A stretch of 64,000 nt of DNA from Olivibacter sp. XZL3 (lineage in GTDB: Bacteria; Bacteroidota; Bacteroidia; Sphingobacteriales; Sphingobacteriaceae): assembly GCF_004368405.1 (NCBI RefSeq), contig NZ_SBJH01000032.1, positions 16,671 to 80,670 on the forward strand, given 5' to 3'. Shown here piece after piece: positions 43,732 to 52,455 of this stretch; the first letter of the stretch is position 1, and each line of letters begins with the position of its first letter. A model generated the notes under the pieces. The model was not told the DNA's origin. It made no database searches and saw only the letters and a program-made list of their open reading frames with translations. The position numbers and the translations under genes were made by a program.

Positions 43732-44493
43732 ATGAACAGTGTAGAGCGTCACCAATTTATTCTTAAGCTGCTGCAGGAGAAAGGATCTATCAACGTATTA
43801 GCGCTTGGAAAGGAGCTGGATGTTTCTACCGTGACGATCAGAAAGGATTTGAAATTGTTGGAAGAAAGGCAAATGCTTTTCCGTACGCACGGAGGCGCTA
43901 CCTTAAACAATCCATATACTATCGACCGATCGGTAATTGAAAAGGAGAAATTGCAATACGAAGAAAAAGCGCTCATAGCGGCAACCGCGGCTTCAATGGT
44001 GGCACCGAACGACTCGATTATTATTGCTTCTGGAACAACGGTTTTAGCCATGGCGCGACAGATTCACCCGCAAGGAAGCCTGACAGTCGTTACATCGGCA
44101 CTTCAGGTGGCCATCGAATTAAACAGACACCAAAACGTGGAAATCCTACAGCTCGGTGGCATGATGCGGTCGAGCTCCGCTTCTGTTGCCGGTCCGTATG
44201 CGGAGCGGATTTTGGACGACTTTTTTTGTAGCAAATTATTTCTGGGTGTGGATGGAATTGACCCGGAATTTGGTTTAACTACTACCAGTGGTTTGGAAGC
44301 TCATTTGAACCGCAAAATGATTGAAGTGGCGCAAAAGACGATTGTGCTGGCTGATTCAACCAAATTTGGGAAGCGTGGTTTCGGTAGAATCTGCGGATTC
44401 GATGAAGTCGACGAAATTATAACCGATGAACATATTCCTCCCCACATGCTGAAAGAACTTGAGGGTAGGGGCGTGAAGGTGACTGTTGTTTAG
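43732..44493 (+). CDS. glpR: DeoR-family transcriptional regulator, probable GlpR
   Basis: This 253-residue regulator has an N-terminal winged helix-turn-helix (NVLALGKELDVSTVTIRKDLKLLEE, about residues 20-44, then RTHGGATL) and a C-terminal sugar-phosphate sensor domain (about 75-235, NDSIIIASGTTVLAMA and FLGVDGIDPEFGLTTTSGLEAHLNR). Divergent placement from glpD and the TTTCGAAA array between them support control of glycerol uptake with glycerol-3-phosphate as effector. This is inferred by family and context. Confidence 0.85.
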   Translation: MNSVERHQFILKLLQEKGSINVLALGKELDVSTVTIRKDLKLLEERQMLFRTHGGATLNNPYTIDRSVIEKEKLQYEEKALIAATAASMVAPNDSIIIASGTTVLAMARQIHPQGSLTVVTSALQVAIELNRHQNVEILQLGGMMRSSSASVAGPYAERILDDFFCSKLFLGVDGIDPEFGLTTTSGLEAHLNRKMIEVAQKTIVLADSTKFGKRGFGRICGFDEVDEIITDEHIPPHMLKELEGRGVKVTVV

Positions 44494-44540
44494 GGAATAG
44501 CCAACTAAAAATCATACCATTTTTTTTGCAACAATGAAAT

Positions 44541-44602
44541 GTGGATTAATCCACCTGTGTTGAAAATTATTTACACCGATTCTAAATGTTAAGGTGCACC
44601 TT
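44541..44602. promoter_or_regulatory. Two perfect palindromes upstream of the nrd operon
   Basis: GTGGATTAATCCAC (44541-44554) and AAGGTGCACCTT (44591-44602) are perfect palindromes of 14 and 12 bp in the 147-base leader before nrdH. Neither looks like the NrdR box I know from proteobacteria. A metal- or redox-responsive regulator would fit the class Ib enzyme, but this is a guess. Confidence 0.35.
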
Positions 44603-44640
44603 TGCACTTACCCTCATTTTACAAAAAAAATAATAAGGCT

Positions 44641-44886
44641 ATGATAAGAGTGATAAAATTCGAAAAAGATAATTGCGCGCCATGCAATATGGTGTCAGAA
44701 TTTTTAGATAATAAGGGTATTAATTACGAAAAGGTGAATCCTTTTGAGAATCCTGAAGTAGCCATACAATTCAGGGTTCGCACGGTCCCAACCGTTATCG
44801 TTACCAAAGAAAATGAAGAAGTAAAACGTATAATTGGTTTTAAACCAGAAGAATTAGTAGCGATCAGCAGTCTGCAGCAAGCGTAG
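44641..44886 (+). CDS. nrdH: NrdH-like glutaredoxin/thioredoxin
   Basis: This 81-residue thioredoxin-fold redoxin has the active-site motif CAPC (Cys12, Cys15) and the cis-proline segment TVPTV. It would reduce the C-terminal cysteines of NrdE during turnover. It begins the nrdH-nrdI-nrdE-nrdF cluster. I start at ATG 44641; a TTG-like extension to 44602 adds no family sequence. Confidence 0.85.
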   Translation: MIRVIKFEKDNCAPCNMVSEFLDNKGINYEKVNPFENPEVAIQFRVRTVPTVIVTKENEEVKRIIGFKPEELVAISSLQQA

Positions 44887-44900
44887 ATGAAATCTTCGGT

Positions 44901-45326
44901 ATGCAACATTGGATTTATTATGACAGTAAAACGGGAAATGTAGATCGATTTGTGCATAAACTAGAAGCCTGCACGGGTTGGTCGATCCGCCGCATTTCCG
45001 AAGATTTGTCGATTTCGCAACCGGGCCATCTTATTACCTTCACTACAGGAAGGGGGGAGGTGCCCGCCGTTACGGATAAATTCATGCGGCAAAATCACAA
45101 TTTGATACAGAGCGTTTCTGCCAGCGGTAATAAGAATTGGGGAATGAACTACGGCAGAGCGGCTGATACTGTTGCGGCTATCTACCAAGTTCCCGTATTA
45201 TTTAAGTTTGAACTCTCAGGCACAGGCGCTGATGTTCAAAAATTTATTAACAAGATAAACGAATACCATGAACACCACAGTAACAAAAGATGGCAACATA
45301 GCCAAGAAGTGGATACTCCTGAATAA
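44901..45326 (+). CDS. nrdI: NrdI flavodoxin-like protein
   Basis: This 141-residue flavoprotein activates the dimanganese cofactor of NrdF by supplying oxidant. Family motifs are YYDSKTGNVDRFV at the N-terminus, ITFTTGRGEVPAVTDKFM near residue 47 and SASGNKNWGMNYGRAADTVA near 74-92. The 3' end overlaps the nrdE start by 59 bases, so the two are translationally coupled. Presence of NrdI implies a manganese-loaded class Ib enzyme. Confidence 0.93.
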   Translation: MQHWIYYDSKTGNVDRFVHKLEACTGWSIRRISEDLSISQPGHLITFTTGRGEVPAVTDKFMRQNHNLIQSVSASGNKNWGMNYGRAADTVAAIYQVPVLFKFELSGTGADVQKFINKINEYHEHHSNKRWQHSQEVDTPE

Positions 45327-47385
45327 TGAGATCATGACGAAAGACGGAGACGATTTTCGTCTTTATAAGGATAAGGAAGCGGTAAGGTCATACTTTTTAG
45401 ACTATGTGAACAAGAACACGGTGTTCTTCTATACCTTAAAGGAGAAGATAGATTATTTGATTGAAAACAAATATTATATCAACTTCTACGAACACTACTC
45501 GTTCGAACAGATGAAGGAGGTGTACGACTTTGTATATGCTAAGAAGTTCAGATTCCCTTCCTTCATGAGCGCTTTCAAGTTCTTTCAAAGTTATGCCTTG
45601 CGAGATGACAGCGGCGAAAAATTCTTGGAGCGGTACGAGGATCGGGTGGTATGCGTTTCGCTGTATTTGGCGGCGGGCGACTTGAATCGTGCATTGGAAT
45701 ATGCGGAGATTTTGATCAATCAAGAATATCAACCCGCTACACCGACGTTTTTGAATGCGGGTAAGCTTCGTTCGGGAGAACTTGTTTCTTGTTTTCTAGA
45801 CGAGATAGGCGACAGCTTGAGCGGAATCAGCTATGCGATTGATGAGGCCATGAAGCTTTCATCCATCGGCGGCGGTGTATCTTTTAACATTTCGAAGGTT
45901 AGAGCGCGCGGAGAGGCTATCAAAGGAGTAGAAGGTCGTTCGAGCGGCGTATTGCCGGTGATGAAAATAATGGAAGATACCTTCTCTTATGCAAATCAAT
46001 TAGGGCAGCGCCCAGGTGCCGGAGCGGTATATCTGAACGTTTTTCATAGCGATATCGAAGAGTTTTTAGATTGTAAGAAGATCAATGTGGATGAGAAGTC
46101 GCGCATTAAATCCCTGTCTATCGGCGTTATTATTCCCGACAAATTTATGCAGATCGCCGAACACGACGAGGTTTGTTATCTTTTCTATCCGCATACGGTG
46201 TTTCAAGAGTATGGCCAGTACCTCGATGAACTCGATATGACGAAGATGTATGACGAGCTGGTAAGCAATCCAAAAGTGAAGAAGCGCAAAATCAACGCAC
46301 GCCATCTTTTGATAAAGGTTGCACAGACACAGAAAGAAAGTGGTTACCCTTACCTTTTCTTTAAGGATAATGCGAACCGGGGACATGCCTTGAACGGTGT
46401 TGGCTCCGTTAAATTTTCGAACTTATGTACGGAGATTATGCAGCTATCAGAAGTGTCTGATATCACGCCTTATCATCAGGAAGACACGATCCGCTATGGT
46501 ATCTCCTGTAATCTCGGTTCCTTGAATATTGCGACTACCATGGAGAATGGCCGGATTAAAGAGGTGGTGAAAACAGCAATGCGGTCGTTAACGGTTGTGT
46601 CTGACATGACGGACATTAAAATGGTTCCTACAATCCAAAAAGCGAATCGCGAGTTACATAGTGTCGGACTGGGAGCAATGAATTTGCATGGTTTTCTGGC
46701 GAAGAACTTTATTACCTATGAAAGTAAGGAAGCGCTCGATTTTTGTAACGTGTTCTTTATGATGGTGAACTTTTATTCTTTGGAATGTTCTATGGAGATA
46801 GCAAAGGAGAGAGGGCTTACTTTTAAAGGCTTTGAAAACTCGGATTACGCAACCGGCGTCTATTTCGATAAGTATACTAGTACGGAATACAATCCCGTAA
46901 CAGACCGCGTGAAGGAATTGTTCGATGGCATAGAGATCCCTGACCGTGCCGCTTGGGAACAACTAAAACAGCAAGTGATGCAACATGGCGTATACCATGC
47001 TTATCGAATGGCGATTGCACCCAATCAGTCTACTTCTTACATTATGAATGCGACCGCGTCGGTTATGCCGGTAGTAGACACCATCGAAGTGCGTGAGTAT
47101 GGAGATAGTACTACCTACTACCCAATGCCTTATTTAAATAACGATAACTATTTCTACTATAAATCAGCCTACGATATGGATCAAAAGAATGTATTGCGAT
47201 TGATTTCCGTTATACAAAGGCATGTGGACCAGGGTATTTCAACCATTTTGCATACGAATTCAAAAGATACCACGCGGGATCTGGCGAAGTACTATATCTA
47301 TGCCCACAAAATGGGATTGAAATCATTATACTATACGCGCACCAGAAAGGCGTCTATTGACGAATGTATTTCTTGCTCGGTTTAA
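45268..47385 (+). CDS. nrdE: Class Ib ribonucleotide reductase alpha subunit
   Basis: This 705-residue catalytic subunit reduces ribonucleoside diphosphates to deoxy forms. Features include PATPTFLNAGKLRSGELVSCFLDE (first redox cysteine) near residue 152, the ISCNLGSLNIA block with the thiyl region near 412, IAPNQSTSYIMNATASVMPV near 584, and the C-terminal redox tail ECISCSV. It lacks an N-terminal ATP-cone, as expected for class Ib. The start overlaps nrdI. Confidence 0.95.
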   Translation: MNTTVTKDGNIAKKWILLNNEIMTKDGDDFRLYKDKEAVRSYFLDYVNKNTVFFYTLKEKIDYLIENKYYINFYEHYSFEQMKEVYDFVYAKKFRFPSFMSAFKFFQSYALRDDSGEKFLERYEDRVVCVSLYLAAGDLNRALEYAEILINQEYQPATPTFLNAGKLRSGELVSCFLDEIGDSLSGISYAIDEAMKLSSIGGGVSFNISKVRARGEAIKGVEGRSSGVLPVMKIMEDTFSYANQLGQRPGAGAVYLNVFHSDIEEFLDCKKINVDEKSRIKSLSIGVIIPDKFMQIAEHDEVCYLFYPHTVFQEYGQYLDELDMTKMYDELVSNPKVKKRKINARHLLIKVAQTQKESGYPYLFFKDNANRGHALNGVGSVKFSNLCTEIMQLSEVSDITPYHQEDTIRYGISCNLGSLNIATTMENGRIKEVVKTAMRSLTVVSDMTDIKMVPTIQKANRELHSVGLGAMNLHGFLAKNFITYESKEALDFCNVFFMMVNFYSLECSMEIAKERGLTFKGFENSDYATGVYFDKYTSTEYNPVTDRVKELFDGIEIPDRAAWEQLKQQVMQHGVYHAYRMAIAPNQSTSYIMNATASVMPVVDTIEVREYGDSTTYYPMPYLNNDNYFYYKSAYDMDQKNVLRLISVIQRHVDQGISTILHTNSKDTTRDLAKYYIYAHKMGLKSLYYTRTRKASIDECISCSV

Positions 47386-47387
47386 TC

Positions 47388-47515
47388 GGTTGCTGGTTGC
47401 GAGTTGCCAGTGATTTATTTAGCCTTGCAATTTGTGACTGCATCCACTACAAATGAATATCAATTTTTGGGTTATGCGTTAAGGTATTTCGCAACTCATA
47501 ACCCACAACTCACAA
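47388..47515. repeat. REP-like inverted repeat between nrdE and nrdF
   Basis: The 138-base spacer contains GGTTGCGAGTTGC (47395-47407) and the near-complement GCAACTCATAACC (47491-47503), each inside runs of GTTG or CAACTC words. Such GTTGCGAGTTG repeats look like an interspersed intergenic element. Position between two subunit genes could adjust their ratio. Confidence 0.5.
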
Positions 47516-47523
47516 CTCTGATA

Positions 47524-48507
47524 ATGAATCAATATAAAGCAGTCAATTGGAACACGCCCGAGAACGACTACGTTGGCATGTTTTGGGAACAGAATATTAG
47601 GCAGTTTTGGATCGATACTGAATACATCCCTTCGAAGGATATTGATGTATGGAAGAAATTAACCCCAGAGATGCAGGAGACCTATAAGAAGGCCTTGGGC
47701 GGTTTAACTTTATTAGATACCTTGCAAAGCCATACGGGTATGCCGAAAATATTGGATCACATCGATGGCCTGCAAAGTAAGGCGGTTTTGTCGTATATGT
47801 GTATGATGGAGGCCATTCACGCCAAGTCCTATTCGACTATTTTTACCACGGTTGCCAGTACGCCAGAAATCAATGAGCTATTTGAGTGGGTACAAGATAA
47901 TAAGTATCTCCAGTTTAAGGCCGCTACTATTGACGAATACTACCGATCTTTAGATCAGAAGGAAGTGACCAACGAGGAACTTTATATGTCGCTTGCTGCA
48001 TCCGTATTGTTGGAATCTTTCCTCTTTTATAGCGGCTTTTTCATTCCTCTTTGGCTTGCCGGACAAGGGCAAATGGTGGCAAGCGCCGACATTATAAAGA
48101 AAATCGTCGCCGATGAATCTATTCATGGCGTCTTTGTAGGGCTTTTAGCGCAGGACATTTTCCGAAAACTGCCGAATCAAGAGCAAGTAAAGAAGAAGGT
48201 CGTAGATCTGTTGATGCTGCTTTACGAAAATGAATTGAAGTATACAGAAGAAATTTATACAGAGGTTGGCCTTACCGCCGAAGTGAAAGAGTATGTACGG
48301 TACAATGCGAATAAAGCGCTAATGAATTTGGGTTTTGAGGAGCTTTTCGAGGTGAAAGAGGTTAATCCCATTGTTTTAAATGGCTTAAACTTGGAAACGA
48401 CACAGCACGATTTCTTTTCGAAAAAATCGACAAACTACGAAAAGGCCACGCAAATTAGCCATTTGCACGATGAAGACTTTGCGCCTGATTTAAGCTTACC
48501 TGTATAG
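47524..48507 (+). CDS. nrdF: Class Ib ribonucleotide reductase beta subunit
   Basis: This 327-residue ferritin-like subunit carries the metal cofactor and tyrosyl radical. Metal ligands are expected in LTLLDTLQSHTGMP, MMEAIHAKSYS near residue 100-110, SVLLESFLFYSGF near 162 and VADESIHGVFVG near 197. I start at ATG 47524; the frame opens back to 47404 but those 40 residues come from the intergenic repeat. Confidence 0.95.
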   Translation: MNQYKAVNWNTPENDYVGMFWEQNIRQFWIDTEYIPSKDIDVWKKLTPEMQETYKKALGGLTLLDTLQSHTGMPKILDHIDGLQSKAVLSYMCMMEAIHAKSYSTIFTTVASTPEINELFEWVQDNKYLQFKAATIDEYYRSLDQKEVTNEELYMSLAASVLLESFLFYSGFFIPLWLAGQGQMVASADIIKKIVADESIHGVFVGLLAQDIFRKLPNQEQVKKKVVDLLMLLYENELKYTEEIYTEVGLTAEVKEYVRYNANKALMNLGFEELFEVKEVNPIVLNGLNLETTQHDFFSKKSTNYEKATQISHLHDEDFAPDLSLPV

Positions 48508-48583
48508 GGTTCTCTCTAGTCCCAAATTCTTGAAGATAAAACCTAATGGCCAAACGTTTGTTATAAAATAAAAATTAAACATC

Positions 48584-48838
48584 ATGGCACATAGAGAATA
48601 TCTTTTAGCAGAGAATGACGGTACTAACATTGAGTTTTCTGAAAGGGTTGTATCCATAGGAACGGGGACTTATATGATTTATAAAGGCGTTCGTGAACTT
48701 TTTAAGCGGCCCTTGTTGGCTTTGGGACAAGTAGCAATAGGCAGTGCATTATTGTATAGGGGGGCGACAGGTACCTGTGACGTGAAGCGAATAATTGAGC
48801 GGGAGTATCAAGAGTCTGAAAGCCCGGAATATATCTAA
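48584..48838 (+). CDS. Small YgaP/DUF2892-like membrane protein
   Basis: This 84-residue protein has a hydrophobic hairpin (about 21-60) of the form ERVVSIGTGTYMIYKGVRELFKRPLLALGQVAIGSALLYRGATGTC, which recalls the transmembrane domain of YgaP-like proteins. The C-terminal tail is charged (KRIIEREYQESESPEYI). Function is unknown. It follows nrdF by 76 bases; a small CAAACGTTTG palindrome (48551-48560) lies between. Confidence 0.65.
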   Translation: MAHREYLLAENDGTNIEFSERVVSIGTGTYMIYKGVRELFKRPLLALGQVAIGSALLYRGATGTCDVKRIIEREYQESESPEYI

Positions 48839-48900
48839 AAAATATAGTTGAAACGGACAGATCGTCCTACGCGGGCGGTCTGCACACTATTAATTTGATG

Positions 48901-48943
48901 GCCGAATAATCATTGTTTGAAATGAATTATTCGGCTATTTGTT
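48901..48943 (+). terminator. Hairpin terminator
   Basis: Perfect 10-bp arms GCCGAATAAT (48901-48910) and ATTATTCGGC (48926-48935) are followed by TATTTGTTTTG. It lies between convergent genes and may serve both strands. A second, weaker stem (CAGATCG/CGGTCTG) precedes it near 48857-48879. Confidence 0.6.
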
Positions 48944-48988
48944 TTGTGGCTATGTAGTAAGGAACTTATTTGTGCATTGCCAACCCGC

Positions 48989-49879
48989 TTACATACTCAC
49001 TCCTGCTCTCGGTTTCAAGGGCTCCGGTAGTGGATTCTCTCCTAATATTTCTTTCAGATCGATTTCAATGTTTTTGGCGATGGTAGTCATAGGAGTATCG
49101 TTTGGTTTTCCTTCAAACGGATCTTGTATTTGAATCGCTATCTGCTCTATGATCAAAAAGATAAACGAGATAACCAGCGCCAGAATCAGGGTTGCGTAAC
49201 CCAGTTCCCTTACCATTGCAAAAGGAATCAAACAGGCAAAACTGTGGACCAGCAGCCACGAAAAGTACCCATAAGGAACAGGAAAGGGCGTGTTTTTTAT
49301 CCGCTCGGCCTTACCCAATTCGTCGGTTAAGCTTTGTAAAATCCTTTCTAATTGCACAAGCAAATAGGTATTAAGCCTCCCCGCTTCATTTAACTCTGAA
49401 AGCTGTTTGAGGTTCATCATTAAGAGCGTATTGGGAATGTGTCTTTTCGATTGGATGACTTCATAATCGCTTCGCGATAATAAGCGGTTTAAATGTTCAA
49501 CGCCACCTTGCCTTCTTAGATGCTTACCCATTGATTCCACGAAGCCTATTTGCCGATAAATTAATGCCCGGGCGATGTCTATGTTCTCTTTCCCCAAGAA
49601 GCCCATTACCTCGCGGGCAAACGTCCGCGAATTATTAACCACCGCACCCCAGATGATTCTAGCCTCCCACCATCTTTTGTACGCGGCATCAACCCGGAAA
49701 CCCATCAGAATTGATAAAGCCGTGCCCATAATCGCTATTTCAGTCTCGGGAATGGTTATCCGCCATCCTAATTCGATGTAGCCGACGCACACGATAATTG
49801 ATACTAACAAATAAAAAACAATCCATTTGGCGATGAGCCTGAACATATGGGCGGCTCGGACGTTGGTCTCTACAATCAT
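48989..49879 (-). CDS. Bestrophin-family channel protein
   Basis: This 296-residue inner-membrane protein belongs to the bacterial bestrophin (UPF0187) family, which in studied cases forms pentameric cation or anion channels. The hallmark MGFRVDAAYKRWWEARIIWGAVVNNSRTFAREV lies near residue 59-91. Membrane segments lie near 14-35, 40-58, 207-228 and 229-250, followed by the conserved DPFEGKPNDTPMTTIAKNIEIDLKEILGE. It is probably transcribed alone. Confidence 0.9.
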   Translation of the reverse strand: MIVETNVRAAHMFRLIAKWIVFYLLVSIIVCVGYIELGWRITIPETEIAIMGTALSILMGFRVDAAYKRWWEARIIWGAVVNNSRTFAREVMGFLGKENIDIARALIYRQIGFVESMGKHLRRQGGVEHLNRLLSRSDYEVIQSKRHIPNTLLMMNLKQLSELNEAGRLNTYLLVQLERILQSLTDELGKAERIKNTPFPVPYGYFSWLLVHSFACLIPFAMVRELGYATLILALVISFIFLIIEQIAIQIQDPFEGKPNDTPMTTIAKNIEIDLKEILGENPLPEPLKPRAGVSM

Positions 49880-50037
49880 ATATTTTCTAATACCGTTACC
49901 ATAACAGCAAAGCCCGCTTATTGTTTTTACAAACAGAGGCGCTTCTATCGCGCTAAAGATAACAAATGGAAATAGTAGGGACGAAATTAGGCTAATAAAA
50001 AAATTTTATATTAGGTTTGTACTGATATAAAAAATGT

Positions 50038-50826
50038 ATGATTCAGTTCTTGAAAGATAGTACCTTTGCTGTAAACGATGTAATCAACCGATCATGGGAT
50101 GTGTTGAGGAAGCATTATTTCTCAATCGCGGGCCTTTGTTTATCGCTCTTTTTGACATCAAATGTCTCTGGTATCTTAGCGCTCTACTTCCGCCATGTAA
50201 GTGACGTGCTAAGCTTATTCATGGCGTTCGTTTTTGTGGTGCTCTATTTCGGTATTCAACTTACTTTATTTAAGTATATATTTCATGTAGTGGACGACAC
50301 GCAAGAGCAAGTCTCTTTACAGGAAACAATCCCCACAACTAAAGAAATCAGTTATTTTTTTATTGGCATGTTAAGTCTGGTAGCGATTATATTAGCGGCG
50401 TTTGCTTTATTGGCCGTCATTATATTGCCCGTAATATATATCTTTAAAAGCACGAGATACGCAGTTGACCTGTTTGCGGTTCTCTCTTTAATCTTTCTGA
50501 TAAGCTTTATGATGAGAGTGGCTTTTTATCCTTTTTTTATTATTGATCGCCACGAGCGCCCTTTTAAAGCGATTCGCCTCAGCTTTGCTATTACACGGGG
50601 CAATTTTCTGAAATTGTTGCTTCTGTTGACTTTTTTGACCATTTTGCATGTGCTGTCTATTTATTTCAATTATCGGTCGTATCCGATGTTATCAGCGGCA
50701 TTGAGTCTAGTCAACTCTTTTTTGGTGGTTCCGCTCTCTAGTGTGGCAATCGCCTTGGCATATAGGCAGATGATGAAAGACTATAAAGGGGAAGAAGACC
50801 CAACATTTATTAAGAATATTATTTGA
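50038..50826 (+). CDS. Hypothetical polytopic membrane protein
   Basis: This 262-residue protein has about five to six hydrophobic segments (near 30-52, 60-82, 103-135, 140-168, 190-212, 222-245) and short charged loops, including FFIIDRHERPFKAIRLSFAITRGNFLKL near residue 167-194. That loop pattern is reminiscent of DUF975- or GDPD-membrane-domain-like proteins, but I cannot assign a function. It precedes the GH3 gene by 24 bases on the same strand. Confidence 0.6.
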   Translation: MIQFLKDSTFAVNDVINRSWDVLRKHYFSIAGLCLSLFLTSNVSGILALYFRHVSDVLSLFMAFVFVVLYFGIQLTLFKYIFHVVDDTQEQVSLQETIPTTKEISYFFIGMLSLVAIILAAFALLAVIILPVIYIFKSTRYAVDLFAVLSLIFLISFMMRVAFYPFFIIDRHERPFKAIRLSFAITRGNFLKLLLLLTFLTILHVLSIYFNYRSYPMLSAALSLVNSFLVVPLSSVAIALAYRQMMKDYKGEEDPTFIKNII

Positions 50827-50850
50827 TCGAATCAACCGTTAACTGAGCGT

Positions 50851-52350
50851 ATGGGAATAAAAGCTGCTTTAAGTAAGCCTTTTGCTGCATTTGTGGTAAA
50901 GAAAATTAATCGGTGGAAATACCGGGCGGTCGAAGTACAGGAAAAAGTAAGGAATCAATTGGTAGTAGCGGCGGCCAATACCGCATTTGGAAAAGATCAT
51001 CAATTTGCTGCAATTCAATCCTACGAAGATTTTAAGCGGCAGGTGCCAATAAGGGATTATGAGGGCTTAAGGCCTTATATAGAACGGGTGGTGGCCGGCG
51101 AGTCGGACGTCTTATGGACCGGAAAGCCGCTTTACTTGGCAAAAACCTCGGGCACCACTTCGGGCACCAAATATATCCCTCTCACTCGTGAGTCGATGCC
51201 GGAACATATAAAAGCTGCCCGGAATGCGCTTTTAAATTATATTCACGAAACGGGGAATACTTCCTTTGTGGATGGTAAAATGATATTCTTACAGGGAAGC
51301 CCCGAATTAAATGAAAAGAACGGAATTAAGATTGGTCGGCTTTCAGGTATTGTTGCCAATTACGTGCCTTTATATCTCCAAAAAAATCGGCTCCCGAGTT
51401 ATCAGACTAACTGTATAGACGATTGGGAAACGAAAGTAGATGCCATTGTTGATGAAACCATCGAGCAGGATATGCGCTTGATTTCCGGGATTCCGCCTTG
51501 GGTACAAATGTATTTCGAACGGATTTCGGATCAGTCGGGCGGCAAGAAAATCAAAGATGTCTTTCCAAATTTTAGTCTTTTCGTATATGGTGGGGTGAAT
51601 TTTGAGCCTTATCGTGCGCGGCTGGAATATATGGTAGGTAAGCGTGTGGATGCTATTGAAACCTATCCTGCATCAGAGGGATTCATCGCCTATCAAGATT
51701 CCCAGAAAGAAAAAGGACTTCTTTTACTTTGTGATGCGGGAATTTTTTACGAATTTATCCCTGTCGACGAAGTGTTCAGCGAGCATCCGACGCGACTAAG
51801 CCTAGGGGAGGTGAAGCTACAGGAAAACTATGCGGTAATATTGAGTACCAATGCTGGTTTATGGGCTTACAATATAGGCGATACGGTGAAGTTTGTGTCC
51901 TTAAACCCTTATCGCATCGTAGTTACCGGTCGGATTAAACATTTTATTTCGGCTTTCGGCGAACATGTGATTGGTGAAGAAGTCGAATTTGCCTTAATGC
52001 AGGTAGCGAAAGAAGAAGAGGTCGAAATTACCGAGTTTACCGTGGCCCCTCAAGTGAACCCACCGGCAGGCGAATTGCCTTATCATGAGTGGTTTATAGA
52101 GTTTGGAAAAGCGCCTGCAGATATGGAAAGCTTTCGGTTGAAAGTCGACCGGGCTCTGCAACAAAAGAACACTTATTATTTTGACCTCATCGAGGGAAAG
52201 GTTCTGCAGCCTTTGGTTATTAGGGAAATGAAAAAGAATACTTTTGTGGATTATATGCGTTCTCTCGGGAAATTGGGAGGGCAGAATAAGCTGCCTCGAT
52301 TGGCAAATGACCGATCAATTGCAGAAAGAATGGCTCCGTATATTGTTTAA
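50851..52350 (+). CDS. GH3-family acyl-adenylating enzyme
   Basis: This 499-residue member of the GH3 (auxin-responsive) family belongs to the ANL adenylating superfamily. The ATP-binding motif KTSGTTSGTKYIPLT lies near residue 103-117, ETYPASEGFIAYQ near 270 and NIGDTVKFVSLNPYRIVVTGRIKHFISAFGEHV near 344-376. Plant members conjugate amino acids to carboxylic acids; the bacterial substrate is unknown. The gene is followed by dxr after about 105 bases. Confidence 0.88.
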   Translation: MGIKAALSKPFAAFVVKKINRWKYRAVEVQEKVRNQLVVAAANTAFGKDHQFAAIQSYEDFKRQVPIRDYEGLRPYIERVVAGESDVLWTGKPLYLAKTSGTTSGTKYIPLTRESMPEHIKAARNALLNYIHETGNTSFVDGKMIFLQGSPELNEKNGIKIGRLSGIVANYVPLYLQKNRLPSYQTNCIDDWETKVDAIVDETIEQDMRLISGIPPWVQMYFERISDQSGGKKIKDVFPNFSLFVYGGVNFEPYRARLEYMVGKRVDAIETYPASEGFIAYQDSQKEKGLLLLCDAGIFYEFIPVDEVFSEHPTRLSLGEVKLQENYAVILSTNAGLWAYNIGDTVKFVSLNPYRIVVTGRIKHFISAFGEHVIGEEVEFALMQVAKEEEVEITEFTVAPQVNPPAGELPYHEWFIEFGKAPADMESFRLKVDRALQQKNTYYFDLIEGKVLQPLVIREMKKNTFVDYMRSLGKLGGQNKLPRLANDRSIAERMAPYIV

Positions 52351-52455
52351 TTCGATGGCTGTTAATCCAATGATCATAAAAATCGGTTTCTCTTGTGAAA
52401 CCGCTGATTTATAGTAGGCCTCATCTTGAGAAGGAGAGGTGCAAATTTATTACGA

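Noticed and set aside
47404..47523. N-terminal extension of NrdF
   Set aside because: The 40 extra codons are read from the intergenic inverted repeat; the family N-terminus begins at ATG 47524.
48551..48560. CAAACGTTTG as an operator upstream of the YgaP-like gene
   Set aside because: A 10-bp palindrome without extended symmetry, partner site or linked regulator is expected by chance at this scale.
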